A stretch of DNA of 64,000 nt from Ciborinia camelliae (Eukaryota > Ascomycota > Leotiomycetes > Helotiales > Sclerotiniaceae). A model generated the notes under the pieces. The model made no database searches. It saw only the letters and a program-made list of their open reading frames with translations, and was not told the DNA's origin. Positions 12,601 to 23,050 of this stretch are shown one piece after another; positions within the stretch are counted from its first letter, which is position 1, and the number at the start of each line of letters is the position of its first letter. Location of the stretch: positions 2,008,166-2,072,165 of the forward strand of contig JANPYM010000005.1 in assembly GCA_025890175.1 (NCBI GenBank), in the 5' to 3' direction. A program made the position numbers and the translations under genes.

Positions 12601-14604
12601 AGTTCTGTTACTAGGAGCTGGGGAAGCAGGTGCTTTGATTGCGTCAACATTCAAGACATCGCCATCGGGTCTCTTGATGACGATAGCAGCGCTTTTACGA
12701 GCCGGTCTCGAGAATGCGGAAGCCTGGGTCGCAGGCTTGGGCTGAGGTGTATGTGAAGTCGAGGGCGTGATCGAAGGAGTTTGTGCCTGCCCCATGCTCG
12801 AAGCTGGTCGATGTTCGGACACCTGGGACGAATTGCGGGACATCGGTTGTGCTTGTGGTGCATATTGACCAGGAATATAGCTCGGTTGCTGGTAGCCTGG
12901 TTGTGGTGATTGAGGAGGAACCGGATGCATGTAACCCACTTGAGGATACTGGAAGGATGGAGGACCACCCATTGGCATCATACTGGGGTAAGGTTGAGCG
13001 TAGGCATTAAAATTCTGTTTCATTGTTAGATATTTGTCAAAGTTGCCAGAACCTGGCGAAAAATCAATATTGGAAACATCAGGAGAAACGTGGAAATGGG
13101 GAGTAGCAGAAGGAAGAGGGGGAAGGCTTGGGTCCGTAGAATTTGGATCTGCAGGTTTCTTCGGGATAACTGAATCCTTGGCTGGAGGTGATGGCAAATT
13201 CGACTGTTGGTTGGAAACAGGAAAGCCATTCTCCTGGTGCTCCGACTGCATGGATCCTTTTCTATTTCTGGCAATACCTTGACCGTTACTTCCACGCGGG
13301 AGTGCCTGTTCATTGAAGGTGGTGAAACCGAAAAGTTCTGTTGAAGGCTTTCGGTAATGTTGGGTTGAAGACTTGTCAATCAACTTCTTGCCTCTACTAC
13401 CACGATTTAAAGATTGAAAAGAGAAAGATTCGCTGGGGTAAGAAGGGTGTTGGTTTACCGAGTGTTGGTAAGCTCCTTGTTGTACTTGAGGACCTCCCAT
13501 ATGGGGCGGTTGGTAGTAAGCAGCATGAGCATTAAATTGTTGTGGGCTTTGCATGGGCATCGCCTGATTCATGTTGGGGGTACCGGGAATCGAGTTGGAA
13601 AGGGCCGGGCTTCGAGCAGCTTGGTGTGGAGAGTTCTGGTATTGTGGCCGACCTTGGTTTTGGAAAGGAGGCATGCCACCACGTCCTGCATTTTGGTTGC
13701 TTCTGAATTGTGGTGCATTTGGGGGAGGGAAACCAGAATGAGCCGAGTATTGTGGGTTGAATCCACCACGACCGCGCCCACTTTGTTGATAACCACCACG
13801 TCCTGCTCCTGGACCTTGATTGTTGTCACTCTGTGCTGAGTGCGATGATTCACGACGAAGATGGCCACCAGCCTGGCTGTTAGGTGCCAAGGGTCCTTGC
13901 GAGGATGCTTGTCGCATGTGTCGCTACAAAGAAAACAAGTCAGTGGATATGCGATACAGTTAAATAGAATCAATACTCACGTCGCCATCGTTACCCAAAC
14001 TACCAAAAGTCATGTTTCCTTGCTGTGCTATTCCGGCAGGGGGTCTTCCACCACTTGCAGCTGGTTGAGGGATAGGAGATGGTGAATTCGCAGGGGAAGC
14101 TACTCTTGGGTTGGTTCCTGGAATGGGAATTGGAGCCGAGGCCGGTTGAGAGATCTGCGGGATGCTGTGAGTAGCAGCAGGAGAATCCATCACTGATCCA
14201 AACTGAATGCCACCTCTTGAACCACCTACTGGACCTCCATTGGGAACATAACCTGCAGGACCATTTGCGCTGATTGTAACCGAACTCTTTCGGCTGTGGT
14301 CGGTCGAACCACCATTAATTGCAGAGCTACTATGGGCGATAGCAGGTGCAGAAACTGCCGGTACAGCAGGAGGAATCGAAGCTCTACCGTTTACCGGCGA
14401 GATAGAGGATGATTTTCCATATTGCTGTACCGGCGCAGAGCCTCCGACAGCCACGGCGTGGGATGGAGTCGAGGAGCTCGTCGCGATAAGTGGCGACGAG
14501 ACTGCCTTCTTTGCGGTAGAAGCGTACGACTGGGTCGACTGCGACGCGCTGATGGTGTTGGAGGCCTGGCTTTGGGTTTGAGATTGTGGAGAAACGGAAG
14601 TCAT
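9622..14604 (-). CDS. tif4631: Translation initiation factor eIF4G
   Basis: Scaffold of the cap-binding complex, bridging eIF4E, eIF4A and the ribosome in the cytoplasm. Exons 13981-14604, 10240-13923, 9797-10185 and 9622-9742; introns are 57, 54 and 54 bp. The sum is 1606 codons (1605 residues). The N-terminal half is Ser/Pro/Gln/Gly-rich and disordered, with RGG-like patches near residues 245-300. Residues about 690-845 are a long Lys/Glu/Ala-rich helical stretch. An eIF4E-binding motif of the YxxxxL-hydrophobic kind (KYDKEFLLQFQ) lies near residue 956. The MIF4G HEAT domain spans about 1165-1420 (VQRKVKAALNKMTPEKFD to LKFMLMDIIDLRKKRW). The tail is RGG/Ser-rich. The start is the first ATG of an open N-terminal exon. 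The symbol is the budding yeast name, used by homology. Confidence 0.95.
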
Positions 14605-17600
14605 AGGGTGAACTGTTTGTCGAAGGTGACCTCGTATTTCGTGGGAAGGAGATATTTTATTTGTATGACCTTATCGCGATAGTAGTGGATGACGAGTGTA
14701 TCCTTTCGCAGATAGTCGATAGAATTTGAATCGAAATCTATTAATTAAGAGAAGGACTCTTTTTAAGTTGATCGATGATAAAAAGGTTGAGTGGAGAGGA
14801 TTTGGGTGTTTTTCTTCCTGAGTGGGCAGAAATTAATCGCTCTCAAAAAAAAGTGCGATTATTGGGATCGCCCTCTCTTTTCGTGTGTGAATGAATGGGA
14901 GAATTTGTCGTTACAGCTCTGGATAACTATAACTGTACAATTTCTGAAGAAGGTCGACACTTAAGAATCTAAGTTATCGAGAGACTATTCCTGCCACGAT
15001 CGTTCTTCTACAGAATAGAAGATGTTCGCCGGGATAGTTATTTTCGAGAGGTGGTGGTATTTTCAAGTGTTGTGTCTTGAAATTGTTGGTGGAGGTAGAA
15101 AAATTGTGAGAAACCCAAAACCCAGATATCTTTCGGTGGCTCGGCTAGTGCTTTTTTTTTTCCAAACTACTACAGTTGGGGCAGGAAAACTGATTACCTT
15201 AAACCTTGGAAGTTGTATTTATGCCTTGTAATTAAGGCACCACAAACCCCAGAACTAAAATATATGTACGGTAGTTACAAAATGACCAGGAGAATGCAAA
15301 TCCAATTGTCTTTCTTCTTTTTATGATATTCTTCCAAAATGAGTGAAGTTTTCTTTTCCCTAGGACAAGAAACTGTTTGTCTGTCTTTGTTCGTTTGTAT
15401 GTCCACAGGTATGGATGGTATGATAATTTATCATAAATGATTTGCCAGGTCAGGTTAGATTAGGTAGGTCCAGGTTTCCAAAGAGAGAGGATTTGTTTGT
15501 CTTTTCTTTTCCTTTGAGTCTGTCTATCCTTGGATCTTTTGATGTTATGACCTGGTAACAAAGTATGAAAGGTGATTTAAAAATTAAGATTGTACAGATT
15601 TCTACAATGAAGATGTGGAGTGATTACAGGACATGTATGTTGAAGAAGATTTTGAAGACAATATCAAGTCAAGAATGAATATCTATTGCCTACTAGTAGT
15701 ACAGTCAAACTATTCTTGATTGGTGGGATATACATAGGTAGGTATTAGATTCTAACAAAAATAGTTGCTCTAATAATTGGATAAGAATAGTTGCTTTAAA
15801 GTTACTAGAGTCCACAGGCACTTGAGTAGGTATTATTGATAATTTGGAAAGCTGGAGTAGCTGATGTAGGCAAGGTTGAGGTAAGGTTGAACTTGGCTGC
15901 GAATAGTTTGAATTGAAGAAATGGCTAAAATGCCGTAACCTTAATAAGGCAGTATGGATATGTGCCCTTGCCCTTATGCTGTATAGGCTGTATAGGTAGG
16001 TAGATCTACTACTTACACCCTTCTCTGATCTCTCGTCAATAATATCTTTAGTAACTATCTAATATACCTACCTATCTACCTACACCTGGGCAGCATTGGA
16101 TAATTTGGATACATTACCGTACAGTTACCTATTTCTATCCTTGGTCCTGACTTGTTTGTCTAACCTGACTTGCATTATTATACTGTAGTCTGTAATACTA
16201 TATACATATCTACCTACCTACTTTATTACTATATATACCACGAAGAAAATTCTCTACCAAGATCCAAAATTGTTTCTGACATGATACACCTGGCTATCTT
16301 CTTACATCATGAAGATGTTTATTAAAGGAGGAGCTCCCCTGTTTCAAAAAAGAGATGTACAACATTCAGCTGAACATTATTTCACATATCGCCATTATCA
16401 CCAACTCACCATCAGCTCTGATACCAGTATGGTACCTACTCTACCCAGCTACTCTACTCCACTCCCAAGCTCGAGCACAAAACATTGAACTCGATACATG
16501 CTCATAAAATACTCGTGCCACGATTCTGCACCTCGATAACCAACAGATCCCTAACCAGATTCCTTGATCTCACAACTTACGGAACGGCTTACAGCCATTG
16601 GAACAGCCTTGAAGAAATAAATACAACAGGGCGGGCGTATGATACATTTACGGGGTATCGGTATTGCCCGGTTCCTTCACGACGAGTATTATTATCAATC
16701 CGTTTTGATATCAAAAAATGATGATTCAATGATGCAGCACAAAACACAGCCAGGAAGGAATTCATCAGACGATGCAACATGATAGAAATCTACCTAGCTA
16801 CCGTAGCTACTTATCCAAGAAATCATCAACTCATGAAATTTGGAATTATTCGAGAATACTCTTGATGTCGTTCCGTGGCACCATTCTCTGGAATATTGTA
16901 CTTGTATTGTAACCAATGTTATAGTATACATCAAACCCCTCGACCCCCTTTGACAACCTGGAAACAACTTTAATTATTCGTTAATTATTCGTCAAATCAA
17001 TCACTCGGGCAATATCTCAGGAAACCTAAACTATTATTAGGTGCTAGGTAGGTAGTCTATGGATAGTATCGATATTCTATTCAATATCATTTACAGTATT
17101 ACTTTTTCTTCACCCCTTACTTTGATGATTGGTCTTGATAAAAGCGTCTCATTCTCTTCATTTTATATTCTTCGAGCATCGTATCACCCAATTTAACCTC
17201 AACCCAAGGTCATTTCAATGGATATCGAGGTCTTATCCTATCACCCACAAACTTCGCATCTAAACTGCACCCGCATATAACAACATACATAACAATTACT
17301 AGGTAGGCTAGTAGGTACGAACATGATAATGAATGACTCATTTTGACAGTCGCTTCACCACCCGCATACTATTCCTACTAAACTGACACTGGCCATCTTC
17401 GTTGTAAATCAAGTCAGCACATGTTGCAGGATTATACTATGCATACATATGCAATATGGCGAGAAGAAACCACGGACAGACGAACGGATTTAGATACGGA
17501 TCCTCTTCTAGGCTATTTGCTTTCAAATAAATATGTATCCCATTATTTTCTATTATTTCCCCCAAAGAACAAACTCGGCGAACTGCTGTAACAAAAATCA

Positions 17601-18011
17601 CATACTTTATTTATCACCACGGTCCAGTCCCAATCCCCTCGCTCCCTCCTCTGGATTCTTCGGATTAACCATTACACAGGTTAAAAAAAACCACCTCTCA
17701 GACTCTCGGCATGAATCGATATCATGGAAATCATCGATACAAATCGATATCACTTTTCCAGAACTTTTCCGTTTCCGCAACGCTCGGGCCATATGGTCGA
17801 CCAATCGCTCATTGCCAAGAAAATAAACCTGTACGGAGTACCGGAGTACCGTAGGACGTACCAGGTCGCATTTGCATGTGATATTAATGATCGACCCTTC
17901 TAACTTATAATTTTTATTAGTTTTTGTGCTTGTACTGTATGTACTATTCTGTACCATATACTACTTATTATACTCTCTCGACGATTCAATAAAGTGAAGT
18001 CTTTTCAAATG

Positions 18012-18041
18012 TATTGGATATTGGATATTGGATATTGGATT
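18012..18041. repeat. TTGGATA heptamer repeat
   Basis: Four head-to-tail copies of a 7-bp unit (ATTGGAT phase). Confidence 0.9.
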
Positions 18042-18542
18042 CGGGATATGATATGGGAGTGCAGTGCAGATGCAGGTGGTTTGTGATACTGTACTGAGAC
18101 TCGAATTCGATTCATTCGATTCAATTCTTCATAAGGATTTTATTTCATCGCTCTCCTACTCCGTACAGTAGCTGTACTACTAGATAGGTATCCTTTATCG
18201 CCCATCTCCGGCTATCTCTCTCTACCCCGCCGCAATTGGGCTATCTATCTCGTTAGCAAAAGGCTAAAGCTAAAGCTCCCAGCTCCACTCTCTAGCTCCC
18301 ATTTTGATTTTCATCAATTTATTCCATATCATCATTTTCATCATTTTCATCATTTGTCATGGTTCGTTTTTTTATGGGGGCCACTAATAAGTACCTAATG
18401 ATGGCATTATTTTTTTACCCTAATCTAACCTTGAACTTCTTCACCAAAACCTACAGTAAACCCGACTAAAAAAACTCGATAATTAAATCATCCCATTAAA
18501 TAAGGGCTCATGCCCTCATCCCGTGATCTTCCTGAATTATCC

Positions 18543-18574
18543 GTGTCATGTGTCATGTGTCGTGTGTCGTGTCA
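18543..18574. repeat. GTGTCATGTGTC-type repeat
   Basis: Alternating TGTCATG and TGTCGTG units, a short degenerate tandem array. Confidence 0.8.
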
Positions 18575-18920
18575 AGCTCTTCAAGAAGAGAAGAGAACAC
18601 ATAATTATGTTCTAAATCCCCAGTACGTAGGCATTGGGTAGGAAGGTGAGTTGGCATTTTCAATAATAATCGTGAATCGATTCGTGATTATGGCGTGGTG
18701 CGGTGGGGTGTTTCGGAGAGAGGGGTACTGGGATTTGGGATATGTCATGCTATTTGGTGGGATTCTCATCGGGCGGGGTTACAGTTTGGAGCGGCCCGAA
18801 TGTGGATTTGGGCCGTGTGGAATCAATCGTAGGTGGTGACTCGTGACTCGTGAGGAAATCTGCGGTTGGGGGGATGGAGGGGTGGGAGAATGGAGTGAGG
18901 GCAAGTGCCCTGGTTTGGGG

Positions 18921-18955
18921 CTTGGACTTGGACTTGGACTTGGATTTGGATTTGG
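18921..18955. repeat. TTGGAC/TTGGAT hexamer repeat
   Basis: Six tandem hexamers, TTGGAC shifting to TTGGAT. Confidence 0.9.
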
Positions 18956-20190
18956 TTTGTTGAGTGAGGCCCGTGGGGTTGAAGTTGTATCATAGGATGA
19001 GAGGAGGGTGTATTATTGATGGGGGTAAATCTCCCGGTGAGGCTCATAACTTTATCAAGATAAAAAACTTGGCGATGGGGCATTATTGATGTTCTGATTT
19101 AGTAGGTATCTAGGCATTTGGTATGATGAATGTTATTTAAGATTTAGGAGGTAGAGGGCAAGTAAAGTTTTATTTGGGTTTTGTATTGATGCTTTTGGGG
19201 TATGAAGTTGTCTTCGTTTTTACTGTTACTGGTAAGATGCTGTCGAAGTTTAAGTGGACTTCTGGAGCTTAAGATATATTTGGTTATGAGTGTCAATTGC
19301 CAGTGAACATCTTGAGTGCTTACTTTAAGTACCTTTTTCTAAACTGTTCATTTGTGTCACTCTTTTTCTTAATGCAAATCGAGCATTACCCAACCTCTTC
19401 ATAGTTTACGGGGAGAGGGAGTAATCTTTGTTTATGTATCCAAGTTGGATATTTACCAAGATACCTAGTATGTTTAATATGCTGGGGTGCAACGACCATT
19501 GCATGCTATTGCTCCATCCTCGATGCTCTTGATTGGAAAACAATCACAATGCGTATAGTTACATAGGTATCTTTAGTGCCTATTGTTTGATTTAAGTCAA
19601 ACTTCATCTTATATCTTGAGCTTCCGGTTGGAACTCGTTTCTATGTACAGCTTCAAATCACACATTGCCCAGTGTCTTCAAGGCTTTCTAATGAGAATGA
19701 TCTCAATACTCACATTTAACCAGAACATCTAAGCATGCCCTCTCACAGGATGTTGAGTTCAACATTCACCTCTCCTCGAACATACTCTCCATCTTCAATG
19801 AAGATATCATATCATTGATATAAATATGAATTTAGAATCACGTGTATGGGACTCCTCACGGACTTGTTGTACAACATATTACCTACCTAAGAATGTGATT
19901 TAAAATTCAAGAATAATATGACACCGATGACTGTGAACTTCAAACTCACTCACAGCTATGAGTAGTTGGCAGCCATTGCAAACGCATTCTAGAATGTGCT
20001 TTAAATTATGGGGAATGTTTTTTTTATGCTCAGTCATTCTAAATGGGCTTAAAAGGATTCAAGTTTCTTGGATTGGAGGTCTTTTTCTTTTTCTTCCCAT
20101 CGAGGATATTATCATTTTAGACAAATCCAAGTCGTCCACATCTTCGAAGAAAACTATCTACGTATTTCAAATACATTACATCAAGTAACT

Positions 20191-21264
20191 ATGTCTTCTA
20201 CAAACGTCGTCAACATGATAATCCACAAGGACAAATCCTACCCTGGATGCGATTCAGATTCGCCCGAATGCAAGACCTGCAAAATATTGTACGAGATCTA
20301 CGGATGCGGATGCTACGATATGACTTGCCCTGATTTCAAAGCGACAGGTAGCTGCAAGACCTGCCATCCAACAGACCTGTACGAACCTATCGAGGAACGA
20401 CCAGAGCCAACTACGATGCCGCAAATCGAAGTTAAAGAATACGAAAAACTTTCTTGTGGGAAGCCAAGGTGCACTGAGACTTTCCAGCTTCCGAAGTGCC
20501 AAAGAAAGAAACCTTGCCAAAAAAGCATCAAGATCTTCAGTTGTGCTCATCTAGTAGTCAGTCAACATGGCTCATGGGAATCATGCCGAGAATGTCACCC
20601 CAAAAATGACGAAGATTTTCCTATGACGCGGCCAGATGTTGTTATTTACGACAAAACAGACCGCCCCAAATACAATTATAGCGGCAAAGAAGTAGCCCAC
20701 GTTTCCGTCTGCAGGGGATATTACGAGCACGAAGATCGCCGAGCGGAGCGAAAGATTTTGCAGGAGGATAGGGAGAGACGTGCACAAGAAGAAATCCGGC
20801 AGCCAAAGACTACAAGTCATGCACGGCGGTATTCCTCTACTTCTCGGGGGTTCATGCATTATGCTACAGGGACGACGAAACCAACACCACCACCAGTTAT
20901 CCCACAAGAAAATACCCGAAGGCATAAACATTGGCAACAAGAAGAAGATCGAGCCCATTTCGACACCGCCGATGAAATCGTCGTATTTGAGGAAGACGAT
21001 CGGAGAACGACGAAAAGTCATCGCAAGAGGGATAGCTCTCGAAAGTCTACATCCAAGTCTACATCAACGCCTTCGACAAAGTTGACATCTGGCAAGGAAG
21101 ATCAACCGTCTAGCTCAAGCCGCAAATCAGAAAGTGAGAAGAGGGAACCTCGAACACCGCGTGAAGAGAGGAATGCCCCAAGACAACGTGTGAAGGAGGA
21201 ATCGCAAAGACAGCCCGTTTATGACGATGAAGAAGTACTCAGAAGACACTATAGATACGTTTGA
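20191..21264 (+). CDS. Cysteine-rich protein of unrecognised family, copy 1
   Basis: I do not recognise a known domain. One open exon encodes 357 residues; the start chosen is the first ATG in the frame, with A at -3. There is no signal peptide or membrane segment. Residues 20-135 carry 15 cysteines in a patterned block: CxxC at 27-30, CGCY at 39-42, SCKTC at 54-58, PEPTTMP, C89/C94, LPKC at 100-103, C109, CAH at 118-120 and SCREC at 131-135. The pairs look like possible zinc ligands. The remainder is a hydrophilic, disordered, Lys/Arg/Glu/Ser-rich tail with Ser-Thr-Lys repeats near residues 285-310. The same cysteine pattern occurs in the gene at 23051-25090, which makes these two tandem paralogs about 1.8 kb apart on the same strand. 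Nuclear or nucleic-acid roles are possible but unsupported. Confidence 0.75.
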   Translation: MSSTNVVNMIIHKDKSYPGCDSDSPECKTCKILYEIYGCGCYDMTCPDFKATGSCKTCHPTDLYEPIEERPEPTTMPQIEVKEYEKLSCGKPRCTETFQLPKCQRKKPCQKSIKIFSCAHLVVSQHGSWESCRECHPKNDEDFPMTRPDVVIYDKTDRPKYNYSGKEVAHVSVCRGYYEHEDRRAERKILQEDRERRAQEEIRQPKTTSHARRYSSTSRGFMHYATGTTKPTPPPVIPQENTRRHKHWQQEEDRAHFDTADEIVVFEEDDRRTTKSHRKRDSSRKSTSKSTSTPSTKLTSGKEDQPSSSSRKSESEKREPRTPREERNAPRQRVKEESQRQPVYDDEEVLRRHYRYV

Positions 21265-23050
21265 GCTCAGGGATCTCGTGTTGGTGCTTCGGGAAGATAT
21301 ATTGAATGGTGAGTTTCACCATGAACGACGTGAAAATTAATAACCTATTCTTAGGGCTTCCCATAAGTATGGATGGTAATTGGGAGTGTGGAAAGCCATT
21401 TGGTGTGGAGCTTGGAGTGGGGTTGTTTGAGGGTTTCTTGGGTCATTTTTCAGCATTTTGAGGGAGGGATTTGGGTTGATTAGGAGTTTGAATGAGAACA
21501 TGGCTCTGTTTTTAAGTTTTTATCATCATATTGACCATTGTGAAGTTCAAGGTCATTTAAATCCTCTTCCAGCTTCAGCCCGATTGTATTACCGGGCTGG
21601 AAAGCTCATGACAAGGCAGTCATCTGGAGAGAAACACAATCTCGAAAGTTCTTCCAGCAGAGATATGCGATGCGGTGAGTTAAGCCCAGAGTTATCAACC
21701 GGACAGTGCTGACAGCGACAAGTGTATTGGGGCCCGTTGAGGCTTTTTTCGATATTCTCGGTTAGTCGGCGGAGGATATGGAGATTTTTTATTGGATTGG
21801 AAGTAGATCTGGGAGGATTCTTGGGGGTCTTTTGGGGGTTATCCGGATAGTTTTTTACATATATTTCGAAGAATCAAATTATGTTGAACAAGCTTTGAGT
21901 ATGGCTGCTTGGACCGATTAATAATAGTTTTTGCTTATGGTTTGTTCTTATTATTGACTACGATTTTTTACGATTTTTTTGGTAGCTTGTGTTGCGTAGC
22001 TTGTAGATAGAGCTTTATACTTAAACAATCCAATTAGCATTCGTTTCGCATGATTAATGGGGTGTTTTAAAATATGTATGTTAGAGATGTAGCCAGCAGC
22101 TGTATGAGTGTAGTATGGTCCGGACCTAAGGCCTAATACGGTCTAGCGGCATCGCCTCAAGTATATAAACAATCGTAGAATCGATCACTCTTAGTTCTTC
22201 AGTTCATCTACATACTCTAACTTAAATACTATACCCTACTTGCACTATTCATTTCACGCGTGATCCATAACTTTAACAAATTATATTCATGGACATTAGA
22301 TTCTCATCGAGTAAAGATAATGTGGAGTTGGAAAGAAATGGAGAGAGAAAGAGAGAATATCATATCATCATCATTCTTCTTTACTCAGTCATTTCACCAC
22401 CGAATAATCGTCGAGTGTACCTAGTATGCCGATAACTGCCCGATCAAGTGATCAGTCGGTGGGGTGGGTAGAGTAGGAATTTACCAGGCAGTCGCTGGAG
22501 AATTGACATCGAATGCTTAGCTTACTGATGCTAACTGATCAACTTCCTGACTGGCGACAGGCGATAACCTCGAACTCGAATTTATGGAAGTTTGAACTTA
22601 TACTTGTTGAACCTGATATTATGGAAATTTGAGCTTATACTGTTGGAATAACATACTCGATGAGAATAAAAGAAACTCATAAGTACAACGTTTTGTTTGA
22701 TAGAGGTTAACTGACTTGCGATACTCGTAGGACTCTAGGTACTTGGATGGACTCCACCTCAATTTTGATTTGTTTCCTAAGGCCACATACATTGTGTCGG
22801 TGACTGTAGGGTGGAAATTCATATGGATTATCTGTTCACATCCATATTCGGCAGTGCTGTTGATTCACTGGTTCATCATAAATGGGTTTTTATTTGGGAG
22901 TCATTCGGGATGGGGCCGGAATCATCGAAGCCCACTGGTTTGTGAGTTCTTTTCTTCCTCCTCTTCTTCTTCTTTACATCAACAACATACATCTTTTTAG
23001 GAGACTTAAAGCCATCTACATATTTTTGTTACATACCAAATCTAGCAGCG
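21265..23050. other. Spacer between the two cysteine-rich paralogs
   Basis: About 1.8 kb, AT-rich. No third paralog or CGCY/SCKTC block was seen in it. It must contain the 3' end of copy 1 and the promoter and leader of copy 2, including a pyrimidine-rich stretch with TTCTTCC repeats near 22948-22975. Confidence 0.5.

Larger units (their letters stand above)
14605..20190. other. Gene-poor 5.6-kb intergenic region
   Basis: No coding region could be supported on either strand: open frames are short and lack codon structure. The first few hundred bases are the eIF4G promoter/leader, including a Ts-rich stretch near 15150-15165. The rest is AT-rich with dispersed TACCTA/TAGGTA words (densest about 15990-16210), near-palindromic GTACCGGAGTACC words around 17835-17855, and several short tandem repeats listed separately. 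Transcribed non-coding RNA cannot be excluded from sequence alone. Confidence 0.55.

Noticed and set aside
11828..12756. Two 220-codon plus-strand frames, Ser/Ala- and Phe/Leu-rich, opposite eIF4G
   Set aside because: They arise from the Lys/Glu/Ala codon-biased stretch of eIF4G read in reverse; composition is artificial.
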